Assembly: GCA_023432725.1 (NCBI GenBank)
Contig: JAEYUH010000190.1
Span: 1 to 7,094, forward strand
Direction: 5' to 3'
DNA from: Actinomycetes bacterium
Lineage (GTDB): Bacteria > Actinomycetota > Actinomycetes > Propionibacteriales > Propionibacteriaceae
Length of the DNA stretch: 7,094 nucleotides
Positions within the stretch are counted from its first letter, which is position 1. Each line of letters starts with the position of its first letter. Under the pieces are notes generated by a model. It made no database searches. It was not told the DNA's origin and saw only the letters and a program-made list of their open reading frames with translations. This document shows positions 1-5,812 of this stretch, one piece after another. Position numbers and translations under genes: made by a program.

Positions 1-505
1 AGTTGGAGTCCCGCAGGGCCACGGTGGTCAGCCCGCTGCCGGCGAACCTGGCCGGGCCGACCGAGGCCGTCCGGACCCCGGCTCCCGCCAGGCGCTCCAG
101 GTAGGTGAGCTGTGGCTGGACGTCGAGTCCGTGGACGTCGGCGGGCCACTGCAGCGTGTTGAGCACCTTGCCGGTCGGCGGGTAGCGGAAGGCGTAGCCG
201 GCGACGCCGTGCTGGCCGGGGGTCAGGCCGGTCCCGAGGCTCGTGATGCTGGTAGCTGTGGTGCTGGGCACCCCCGAGGTGATGGAATGTCCCGTCTCGG
301 AGAGCCCGGCGAGAAAGGGGGCGGCGCGCGTCCAGTGCTCCCGCTGCTCCCAGCCCAGCCCGTCGACCAGCAGCACCACGTAGCGCGCGGCGTCCGGCAG
401 TCCCAGCCGGTCGCCGGACCCGGGCAGGCCGAGGTGGGCCCCGATGCTGGGCAGCAGGTCGGCGAGCGTCCCGCTGCCGTAGGCGGGGATGACGGGATCG
501 GTCAT
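1..505 (-). CDS. Alkaline phosphatase / nucleotide pyrophosphatase-phosphodiesterase family protein (C-terminus outside window)
   Basis: This is the N-terminal 168 residues of a metal-dependent phosphohydrolase of the type I phosphodiesterase/nucleotide pyrophosphatase group (alkaline phosphatase superfamily). Two family motifs are visible. A hydrophobic strand ends in VDGLG at residues 47-51, where Asp48 should bind metal. The nucleophile loop is PSTTATS at residues 80-86, with Thr83 the likely nucleophile by analogy with the PTxT motif of NPP enzymes; it leads into SLGTGLTPGQHGVAGY. The family normally runs to about 370-400 residues, so more than half lies beyond the left edge. I see no N-terminal signal peptide, so it is probably cytoplasmic. 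The ATG at 505-503 overlaps the TGA of the upstream DUF5998 gene as ATGA, which implies one transcript and translational coupling. The substrate cannot be told from the sequence; family members act on nucleotide phosphodiesters, pyrophosphates or other phosphate esters. Confidence 0.85.
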   Translation of the reverse strand, partial: MTDPVIPAYGSGTLADLLPSIGAHLGLPGSGDRLGLPDAARYVVLLVDGLGWEQREHWTRAAPFLAGLSETGHSITSGVPSTTATSITSLGTGLTPGQHGVAGYAFRYPPTGKVLNTLQWPADVHGLDVQPQLTYLERLAGAGVRTASVGPARFAGSGLTTVALRDSN

Positions 506-1086
506 CGGGTGCCGGTGGCGAGCTGCAGCGCGGTCCCGAACTGGACGAGCTCGCGGACCTTCGCCTCGCCGTCGGCGGCGGCACTGATCCGGACGGTGAG
601 GTCGTCGACGGCCAGGTCGCCGCTGTAGCCGTGGTCGGCGTCGCAGTTCGGGTCACCGCACCGGGCCGGCTCGATCTCGATGCGCCGCGTCGTGCCCCAG
701 CTGATGGTCAGCCACGCCTCGACGACGCGCGACTTGCGGGTGCCGTAGGACTCGGGGTGGTCGACCACCTGGCTCAGCGCCACCGAGCCGATCCTGCCCA
801 ACGGCACGGACTCGGTGGTGGTCACCGCGCGCATCGGCTCGCCGGGGGCGGCGTTCTCGTCGGTGTGCCCCACCAGCAGCCGGCTGGGGGTCAGCAGCAG
901 GACGGACAGGTGGCGCTGGATCTCGTCCTGGCTGAAGGTCGCCTCGTGGTGGACGAGGTGGGCCTCCACCGGTTCGGCTCCGCGCGCCAGCGAGATGGCG
1001 TCCGCGATCAGCTCGGGGAAGTAGCCGCAGTCGCGGATCTCCTCGACGAGCGACGCGGGCAGCGCCAGACCGGGGCGTGGACTCAT
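502..1086 (-). CDS. DUF5998 family protein
   Basis: This is a 194-residue soluble protein that I recognise as an actinobacterial DUF5998 protein; its function is unknown. The N-terminal part (about residues 8-45) looks helical. The middle (about 60-140) alternates strands and includes SVLLLTPSRLLVGHTDE at 61-77 and a strand AWLTISWGTTRRIEIEP at 124-140, which resembles a small beta domain. Cys143, Cys148 and His152 lie in CGDPNCDADH and could be a metal-binding knuckle; this is an inference. There is no signal peptide or membrane segment. The start at ATG 1086-1084 was chosen because the reading frame continues upstream only as an antisense shadow of the App1 gene. GGAAAG lies ten bases before the start, and AAAGAT lies six bases before it. 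The stop overlaps the start of the downstream phosphatase by four bases, so the two are probably made together. Confidence 0.85.
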   Translation of the reverse strand: MSPRPGLALPASLVEEIRDCGYFPELIADAISLARGAEPVEAHLVHHEATFSQDEIQRHLSVLLLTPSRLLVGHTDENAAPGEPMRAVTTTESVPLGRIGSVALSQVVDHPESYGTRKSRVVEAWLTISWGTTRRIEIEPARCGDPNCDADHGYSGDLAVDDLTVRISAAADGEAKVRELVQFGTALQLATGTR

Positions 1087-1176
1087 TGCGCCATCTTTCC
1101 ACGCCCACCGCGCGCGAGGGGAATTCCTGGACCGGTCGCATCGCCCGGCGGGACCGGATCGCATACTCTGTCGCCC
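1087..1176. promoter_or_regulatory. Divergent intergenic promoter region between DUF5998 and App1-like genes
   Basis: This 90-bp gap separates two divergent genes and must hold promoters for both. On the plus strand, TACTCT at 1164-1169 fits the actinobacterial TANNNT -10 box and ends seven bases before the GTG at 1177, so transcription should start at or next to the start codon (leaderless mRNA). No convincing -35 is visible at 1141-1146. On the minus strand, AAAGAT (1098-1093) ends six bases before the ATG at 1086. It is a one-mismatch -10 match and would also give a leaderless message. GGAAAG (1100-1095) could instead act as a weak Shine-Dalgarno sequence. No clear operator palindrome was seen. 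Confidence 0.55.
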
Positions 1177-2211
1177 GTGAGCACCCGCCCCTTCATCGCC
1201 GCGCGGATCGAGGAAGCGATCGACCGGATCGGGGAACGGCTGTGGCGCTCGCTGGGGTGGCGAGAGCACGTCATCTGCTACACCGGGTACGGCACCAGCG
1301 CCTCGGTTCGCATCCTGGGCCGGGTGGTGCTGATGCCGCGGCGGGCCCGCACCCCGCTGCGCAAGGCCACCCAGGAGTTCGTGAAGCGACGCGGGTTCCG
1401 CAACTTCGTCACCGCGCCGTGCGTGCGGGTGCCCGTGGTGCTGCGGATCGGCGACCAGGAGATCAGGGCTGTCACCGACCGCGGCGGCTACATCGACCTG
1501 CGGGTGCGCGACCACGGCCTGCAGCCCGGCTGGCAGAGCGTCGAGATCCGCAGCCCCGGCTCGAAGAAGGCGCTCGCGCCGGTGCAGGTCGTCGACGACG
1601 CCGAAACCTTCGGGATCGTCTCCGACATCGACGACACGGTGATCACCACGCTGCTGCCCCGTCCGCTGATCGCGTTCTGGAACAGCTTCATCCGCGACGA
1701 GTCGGCGCGACAGGCGGTGCCGGGAATGGCGCGGCTGTACACCGAACTGCTGGCCGCCCACCCCGGTGCGCCGCTGGTCTACGTCTCGACCGGGGCCTGG
1801 AACACCCACCCCTTCCTCTCCCGGTTCCTCAAGCGGCACGCCTACCCCGCCGGGGCGATGCTGATGACCGACTGGGGGCCCACCAACACCGGGTGGTTCC
1901 GCTCCGGGCTGCAGCACAAGCGCGAGGCCCTGCTGCAGCTGACCCGGGACTTCCCCAACATCAGCTGGCTGCTGGTCGGCGACGACGGCCAGCACGACCC
2001 TGCGATCTACGGCGAGTTCGCCGCGGTGGCCCCCGACAACGTCAGGGCGATCGCCATTCGTCAACTCTCGCCGGCCGAGCAGGTGCTGGCCCACGGCACC
2101 CCCACCTCCCTCCAGGAGGGCGACGACCAGCCGTCCGACGTCCCGGTGCGGTGGGCGGCGGACGGTCGCGGCCTGCTGGCCCAGCTACGCGACCTGCCCG
2201 AGCTGGCCTGA
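1177..2211 (+). CDS. App1-like (DUF2183) putative phosphatidate phosphatase, HAD-type
   Basis: This 344-residue protein carries the DUF2183/App1 catalytic domain in its C-terminal two thirds. In yeast, App1 is a Mg2+-dependent phosphatidate phosphatase. The haloacid dehalogenase-type motifs are all present. Motif I is SDIDDTV at 149-155 (the DxDxT set Asp150, Asp152, Thr154). Motif II is YVSTGAWN at 202-209 (Ser204). The motif III lysine is probably Lys248 in LQHKRE, and the motif IV acidic cluster is GDDGQHD at 268-274. The N-terminal region (about 1-135) is basic and strand-rich, with no signal peptide or membrane helix, and is the usual N-terminal part of bacterial App1 proteins. GTG 1177 was chosen because a -10 box sits seven bases upstream and homology-like sequence begins there; the frame stays open further upstream but runs into the divergent gene. 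The lipid substrate is inferred from the family. The gap to the next gene is 87 bp. Confidence 0.85.
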   Translation: MSTRPFIAARIEEAIDRIGERLWRSLGWREHVICYTGYGTSASVRILGRVVLMPRRARTPLRKATQEFVKRRGFRNFVTAPCVRVPVVLRIGDQEIRAVTDRGGYIDLRVRDHGLQPGWQSVEIRSPGSKKALAPVQVVDDAETFGIVSDIDDTVITTLLPRPLIAFWNSFIRDESARQAVPGMARLYTELLAAHPGAPLVYVSTGAWNTHPFLSRFLKRHAYPAGAMLMTDWGPTNTGWFRSGLQHKREALLQLTRDFPNISWLLVGDDGQHDPAIYGEFAAVAPDNVRAIAIRQLSPAEQVLAHGTPTSLQEGDDQPSDVPVRWAADGRGLLAQLRDLPELA

Positions 2212-2256
2212 CCCGCCGCCGGGCGCGTCCGCGCGGCCGTCCGTGGTCGGCTGCGG

Positions 2257-2290
2257 CAGAATCAAGGGGCCCCGAGGGGGGCGCGAGGAG
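2257..2290 (+). promoter_or_regulatory. Putative -10 box and Shine-Dalgarno sequence of the topoisomerase gene
   Basis: CAGAAT at 2257-2262 is a one-mismatch -10 candidate and would place the transcript start near 2269. No good -35 is seen about 17 bp upstream. GAGGAG at 2285-2290 is a strong Shine-Dalgarno sequence with eight bases to the ATG at 2299, which fixes that start. This gene therefore has a conventional leader, unlike most of its neighbours. Read-through from the App1-like gene is also possible. Confidence 0.45.
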
Positions 2291-2298
2291 ATGAGAAC

Positions 2299-4734
2299 AT
2301 GGTCAAGCCGCCCACCGACGACGAGGTGGCCGAACGGATCGTCGACATCGACGTGTCCGCCGAGATGGAAACCAGCTATCTGGAGTACGCCTACTCGGTG
2401 ATCTACTCCCGCGCGCTGCCGGACGCCCGGGACGGGCTGAAGCCGGTGCAGCGCCGGATCCTCTACACCATGGACGAGATGCGGATCCGTCCCGACTCCT
2501 CCCACGTCAAGTGCGCGCGGGTGGTCGGCCAGGTGATGGGCAAGCTGCACCCGCACGGCGACGCAGCGATCTACGACGCCCTGGTGCGCCTGGGCCAGCC
2601 CTGGGCGATGCGGCTGCCCGTGGTGGACGGGCACGGCAACTTCGGGTCGCTCGACTCCGGCCCCGCGGCGATGCGGTACACCGAGTGCCGGATGGCACCC
2701 GCCGCGGTGGCGATGACGGCCGGGCTGGGCGAGGACACCGTCGACTTCCGTCCGAACTACGACGGCGAGGAGACCGAGCCGATCGTCCTGCCGGCGGCCT
2801 ACCCCAACCTGCTGGTGAACGGGACGACGGGCATCGCGGTCGGGATGGCCACCAACATCCCGCCGCACAACCTCGTGGAGACCGTCCAGGCCTGCAAGTA
2901 CCTGCTGCGCCACCCCGACGCGGGGGTGGACGAGCTGATGCGGTTCATCCCCGGACCCGACCTGCCGGCCGGCGGCAAGATCATCGGGCTGGACGGCATC
3001 CGGGAGGCCTATGCCACCGGCCGCGGGGTGTTCAAGGTCAGGGCGAGCGCACGCATCGAGCAGGTGCACGCCCGCCGCAAGGGCATCGTCGTCTCCGAGC
3101 TGCCGTACATGGTCGGCCCGGAGCGGATCATGGAGCAGGTCAAGACCCTGGTCCAGAGCAAGAAGCTGACCGGGATCAGCGACATCAAGGACCTGACCGA
3201 CCTGGCCAACGGCACCCGCCTGGTGATCGAGGTCAAGAACGGCATCAACCCCGAGGCCCTGCTGGAGGAGCTGTACCGGCTCACCAAGCTGGAGGACTCG
3301 TTCGGCATCAACGCCGTGGCCCTTGTCAACGGCCAGCCCGCGACGCTCGGATTGAAGGAGATGCTCGAGGTCTACCTCGAACACCGCCTCGAGGTGATCC
3401 GGCGGCGCTCGGCCTTCCGGCTGGGCAAGGCGTCCGACCGGCTGCACCTGGTCGAGGGCCTGCTGATCGCGATCGTCGACATCGACGACGTGATCGCGAT
3501 CATCCGCAGCTCGGACGACGCCGGCCAGGCGCGAGCGCGGTTGATGGAGGCCTTCGAGCTGACCGAGACGCAGACCAACTACATCCTCGACATGCAGCTG
3601 CGGCGGCTGACCAGGTTCAGCCGGATCGAGCTCGAGGCCGAGCGCGAGCAGCTGCTCAACACGATCGCCGACCTTCAGGCGATCCTCGACAGCGACGACC
3701 GGCAGCGCGAGGCGGTCGCCGCCGAGCTCGACGAGGTGGCCCGCACCCACGGGACGCCGCGCCGGACCATCCTGCTCGAATCGGCGGGGACGACGGTCAC
3801 CGCGGCGACGGCGGCGCTGGAGGTGGCCGACGACCCGTGCTGGGTGCTGCTCTCCTCCGCGGGCCTGCTGGCCAGGGCCGACACCGCCGACCCGCTGCCC
3901 AGCTCGGGTCCGCGCGCCGTCCACGATGTCGTGGTCTCCGCCGCACGGACCACAGCCAGGGGCGAGTACGGCGCGCTCACCACCGCCGGACGGCTGATCC
4001 GCTGCCACGCGATCGACCTGCCCTCGGTTCCGGTGACCGCGTCCGCGCCGAATCTGAAGGGCGGCTCGCTCGCCGGGGAGGTGATCGACCTGCTGCCGGG
4101 GGAACGCATCCTCGCCCTCACCAGCCTGTCGTCCGACACCTTCGGGTGGGCGCTGGGCACCGCCGCGGGCGTGGTGAAGCGGGTGACCCCCGAGCTGCTC
4201 AGCAAGGACGCCTGGGAGGTGATCCGGCTCGACGACGGCGACTCGGTGGTCGGGGCTGTCGAGTTGCTGCATGACCTCGACGAGCTGGTCTTCGTGACCT
4301 CCGACGCCCAGTTGCTGCACTTCCCGGCCAGCGCGGTGCGCCCCCAGGGCCGTGCCGGCGGTGGGATCGCCGGCATCAAGCTCTCCCCCGGCGCGCGGGT
4401 GGTGTCCTTCGGCGCCTCCGCCCTGAGCGACGCCGTGGTAGTCACCGTGGCCGGCTCATCGAGCGCCCTGCCCGGGACCGAGCCGGGCGCCGTGAAGGTG
4501 ACCCGGTTCGCCGAGTACCCGGGCAAGGGCAGGGCGACCGGAGGGGTGCGCTGCCACCGCTTCCTGAAGGGCGAGGACACGCTGCTGCTGGCCTGGGTCG
4601 GCCCCGAGCCCGCGGTAGCCTCCGCCGCCAGCGGATCCCCGATCGAACTCCCCGCCCCGGACTCCCGCCGCGACGGCTCCGGCACCCCCGCCGGCCAGCC
4701 GATCGCCGCGATCGGCTCCCGCTACCACCCCTGA
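2299..4734 (+). CDS. parC: DNA topoisomerase IV subunit A (ParC; GyrA/ParC family)
   Basis: This 811-residue protein is the DNA breakage-reunion subunit of a type II topoisomerase, acting with a ParE-type ATPase subunit that is not in the window. The N-terminal domain contains [10 protein letters not shown] (26-35), [18 protein letters not shown] (38-55), [10 protein letters not shown] (84-93) and AMRYTECRM (124-132). Tyr127 is the DNA-linking tyrosine and Arg126 its partner. [19 protein letters not shown] follows, with Ile179 matching the intercalating isoleucine of E. coli GyrA (Ile174). The coiled-coil region ends near residue 480, and a beta-pinwheel C-terminal domain runs from about 488 to 770, followed by a Pro/Ser-rich tail. 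The seven-residue GyrA box needed for negative supercoiling (QRRGGKG type) is absent; the matching place reads QGRAGGG at 683-689. This favours topoisomerase IV over gyrase. The residue equivalent to E. coli GyrA Ser83 is Ala89, and Asp93 matches Asp87. The start is supported by GAGGAG eight bases upstream. Confidence 0.92.
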   Translation: MVKPPTDDEVAERIVDIDVSAEMETSYLEYAYSVIYSRALPDARDGLKPVQRRILYTMDEMRIRPDSSHVKCARVVGQVMGKLHPHGDAAIYDALVRLGQPWAMRLPVVDGHGNFGSLDSGPAAMRYTECRMAPAAVAMTAGLGEDTVDFRPNYDGEETEPIVLPAAYPNLLVNGTTGIAVGMATNIPPHNLVETVQACKYLLRHPDAGVDELMRFIPGPDLPAGGKIIGLDGIREAYATGRGVFKVRASARIEQVHARRKGIVVSELPYMVGPERIMEQVKTLVQSKKLTGISDIKDLTDLANGTRLVIEVKNGINPEALLEELYRLTKLEDSFGINAVALVNGQPATLGLKEMLEVYLEHRLEVIRRRSAFRLGKASDRLHLVEGLLIAIVDIDDVIAIIRSSDDAGQARARLMEAFELTETQTNYILDMQLRRLTRFSRIELEAEREQLLNTIADLQAILDSDDRQREAVAAELDEVARTHGTPRRTILLESAGTTVTAATAALEVADDPCWVLLSSAGLLARADTADPLPSSGPRAVHDVVVSAARTTARGEYGALTTAGRLIRCHAIDLPSVPVTASAPNLKGGSLAGEVIDLLPGERILALTSLSSDTFGWALGTAAGVVKRVTPELLSKDAWEVIRLDDGDSVVGAVELLHDLDELVFVTSDAQLLHFPASAVRPQGRAGGGIAGIKLSPGARVVSFGASALSDAVVVTVAGSSSALPGTEPGAVKVTRFAEYPGKGRATGGVRCHRFLKGEDTLLLAWVGPEPAVASAASGSPIELPAPDSRRDGSGTPAGQPIAAIGSRYHP

Positions 4735-4735
4735 C

Positions 4736-4834
4736 GGCTCACGGGGACGGTTCCCCGGCTCACGGGGACGGTTCTCCGGCTCACGGGGACGGTTCCCCGG
4801 CTCACGGGGACGGTTCCCCGGCTCACGGGGACGG
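4736..4834 (+). repeat. Tandem array of a 21-bp hairpin-forming repeat, 4 full units plus 1 partial
   Basis: The array starts one base after the parC stop. The unit is GGCTCACGGGGACGG followed by TTCCCC. Copies lie at 4736-4756, 4757-4777, 4778-4798 and 4799-4819, with a 15-base fifth copy at 4820-4834. Units 1, 3 and 4 are identical; unit 2 has a single C-to-T change (TTCTCC). Each full unit plus the next base can fold as CGGGGA, loop CGGT, TCCCCG, a six-pair stem. The change in unit 2 turns a G-C pair into a G-U wobble in RNA, so pairing survives. There is no U-tract, so it is not a classic intrinsic terminator, but a row of hairpins at the 3' end of the parC message could slow 3' exonucleases or aid termination. 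The near-identity suggests recent expansion by slippage, so copy number may vary between strains. Confidence 0.93.
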
Positions 4835-4913
4835 ACCCTGCGCCTCCTGACTGGACAGCTGTCGCCGTCCTCGGCGACAACCGTCCGGTCGGGTGAGGGT
4901 TCCCGTGAGCCGG
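4818..4913. repeat. Inverted 12-bp repeats framing the upstream palindrome
   Basis: CCGGCTCACGGG at 4818-4829 (junction of the last array units) recurs as its exact reverse complement CCCGTGAGCCGG at 4902-4913. The right arm is extended on its left by GGTT, so it looks like a degraded, inverted partial copy of the array unit. The 72 bases between the arms hold the first 34-nt palindrome. The right arm ends ten bases before the VOC gene's -10 box. A candidate -35 (TTCCCG, 4900-4905, 17-bp spacer) overlaps it, so the repeat appears to supply part of this promoter. Confidence 0.7.
4847..4899 (+). repeat. REP-like palindromic element, copy 1 (upstream of VOC gene)
   Basis: The core is a 34-nt imperfect palindrome at 4853-4886. 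Its outer arms are GGACAGCT (4853-4860) and AACCGTCC (4879-4886), with two mismatches. Its inner stem GTCGCCG (4861-4867) pairs perfectly with CGGCGAC (4872-4878) around the loop TCCT. It is preceded by CTGACT and followed after a few bases by GTGAGG. The same layout and much of the same sequence recur at 5699-5745. The element lies between the tandem array and the VOC promoter. It could act as a hairpin in the parC 3' region, but has no T-run. Confidence 0.8.
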
Positions 4914-4922
4914 ACGCCGGGG

Positions 4923-4928
4923 TAGCGT
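4923..4928 (+). promoter_or_regulatory. -10 box of the VOC gene (leaderless start)
   Basis: TAGCGT matches TANNNT and ends six bases before the ATG at 4935, so the message should begin at or next to the start codon. No Shine-Dalgarno sequence is present, which agrees with leaderless translation. A weak -35 candidate TTCCCG sits at 4900-4905 with a 17-bp spacer. Confidence 0.6.
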
Positions 4929-4934
4929 CGCCGG

Positions 4935-5702
4935 ATGGACGCAGCCGAGGATGCCGTGATGGTGCCGATGCTGCCGTGCCGGGACGTCGACGCGACGGCG
5001 GAGTTCTGGACGGCGCTCGGTCTCACCGTCACCTACCACCAGCTCCGCCCGAACCCGTACGTGGCTCTCGAACGGGGCGGGATCGTGCTCCACTACTACG
5101 GCCTGGACGGCCTCATCCCTGAGGCGAACCACGGCACCTGCGGGATCATCGTCGCCGACACCGAGCCGCTGCACGCCCTCTTCACCGCAGGCCTGTCCGC
5201 CCGCTACGGACGGATCCCGGTCAGCGGCCTGCCACGGATCACCAGGCCGCGGCGACGGGCGAACAACGCGGGGTTGAGCGGGTTCAGCGTCGTCGACCCC
5301 GACGGCAACTGGATCCGGGTCAGCCGCAGGCCGTCCGGCACCGACGAGCAGCCCCGTTCGGTGGACGACCGGACGGAGTGGGTCTCCGAGGGCGGCGGCC
5401 AGGCGACCCGCTCGCTGGAGCACGCCGTCGTGATCGCAGACTCCCACGGCGACGAAGCCCAGGCCGAGCGGGTGCTCGCCGCCGCGCTCCGCCGCCACCC
5501 GGACGCCGCCGTCCCCGAGGCCGCCGCCGCCTGGGCCTACCTCGCCGAACTGCGGCTGCGGCTCGACGATCCGGCCGGTGCTGCCGAAGCCAGGGCCGCA
5601 GTGGCGTCCCTCGTAGAGCACGACGGCCTGACCGCGTCCGACCGGGAGGCCGTGTCCCGCGCCCTCCAGGAGATCGACGAGCTGGACGGACCCGCGTCCT
5701 GA
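4935..5702 (+). CDS. VOC-superfamily (bleomycin-resistance-like) protein with a helical TPR-like C-terminal extension
   Basis: This is a 255-residue soluble protein. Residues about 9-132 form a vicinal-oxygen-chelate domain of the glyoxalase/bleomycin-resistance type. It opens with VPMLPCRDVDATAEFWTALG, continues with RPNPYVALERGGIVLHYYG, and ends with GFSVVDPDGNWIRV (116-129). This pattern resembles non-metal, ligand-sequestering bleomycin-resistance-like proteins more than metal-dependent glyoxalase I, but the ligand is unknown. Residues about 152-250 are alanine-rich and helical (AERVLAAALRRHP, WAYLAELRLRLDDPAGAAEARAAV) and look like one or two TPR-like helix pairs, making the protein about twice the length of a single-domain VOC protein. 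ATG 4935 was chosen for the -10 box six bases upstream; in-frame ATGs at residues 9 and 12 lack support. It stands alone between two related palindromic repeats, the second of which overlaps its TGA stop. An antibiotic-resistance role is possible but not shown. Confidence 0.85.
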   Translation: MDAAEDAVMVPMLPCRDVDATAEFWTALGLTVTYHQLRPNPYVALERGGIVLHYYGLDGLIPEANHGTCGIIVADTEPLHALFTAGLSARYGRIPVSGLPRITRPRRRANNAGLSGFSVVDPDGNWIRVSRRPSGTDEQPRSVDDRTEWVSEGGGQATRSLEHAVVIADSHGDEAQAERVLAAALRRHPDAAVPEAAAAWAYLAELRLRLDDPAGAAEARAAVASLVEHDGLTASDREAVSRALQEIDELDGPAS

Positions 5703-5745
5703 CCGGACGGTTCCGGCCGACCTCGGCCACAACCGTCCAGTGAGG
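5699..5745 (+). repeat. REP-like palindromic element, copy 2 (overlaps VOC stop)
   Basis: The core is a 34-nt palindrome at 5705-5738. The outer arms GGACGGTT (5705-5712) and AACCGTCC (5731-5738) pair perfectly. A 2x2 mismatch follows (CC with AC), then the inner stem GGCCG (5715-5719) with CGGCC (5724-5728) and the loop ACCT. It is preceded by CTGACC, whose TGA is the VOC stop codon, and followed by AGTGAGG. Compared with copy 1, the outermost inner-stem pair is G-C instead of C-G, a compensatory swap. As a strong hairpin right after a stop it may also work as a transcription terminator for the VOC gene, though no T-run follows. Confidence 0.82.
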
Positions 5746-5783
5746 CACGGGCTGGGCCTCTGGTGCCGGACCGACGGCGGTGC

Positions 5784-5805
5784 TAGCTTGCGGGCGACGA
5801 GAGGG
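5784..5805 (+). promoter_or_regulatory. -10 box and Shine-Dalgarno sequence of the EEP-family gene
   Basis: TAGCTT at 5784-5789 matches TANNNT and would start transcription near 5796. GAGAGGG at 5799-5805 is a Shine-Dalgarno sequence seven bases before the ATG at 5813. These two sites argue against the in-frame GTG at 5780, which lies upstream of the -10 box. Confidence 0.55.
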
Positions 5806-5812
5806 CACCCCC

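Noticed and set aside
1083..1095. A three-codon ATG-GCG-CAA-TGA mini-frame overlapping the DUF5998 start on the minus strand.
   Set aside because: It might be a leader peptide, but it has no start support of its own and is short enough to arise by chance.
502..2094. A 530-codon open frame on the minus strand extending the DUF5998 frame through the App1 gene.
   Set aside because: Beyond residue 194 of the real protein it lies antisense to the App1 coding region and reads as low-complexity Arg/Gly/Asp/Val sequence, a usual high-GC codon-phase shadow.
2265..2280. GGGGCCCC palindrome and G-run just before the parC Shine-Dalgarno sequence.
   Set aside because: The palindrome has no loop and no T-run, so it is not a terminator; a regulatory role could not be supported.
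2185..4320. A 711-codon minus-strand open frame opposite parC.
   Set aside because: It mirrors the GC-rich third positions of parC, has no recognisable domain, and its composition (VDDLHQ, RRPG runs) is that of an antisense shadow.
4736..4834. Possible CRISPR array.
   Set aside because: The units are directly adjacent with no spacers and there are no cas genes.
4722..5732. A minus-strand frame in which the 21-bp array reads as a PVSRGTV peptide repeat.
   Set aside because: The unit is a multiple of three so it stays open, but the rest is antisense to the VOC gene and the repeat is better explained as DNA/RNA hairpins. It could be misannotated as a repeat protein.
5780..5812. GTG at 5780 as the start of the EEP protein (11 extra residues).
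   Set aside because: The best -10 box lies downstream of it and GAGAGGG is correctly spaced before the ATG at 5813.
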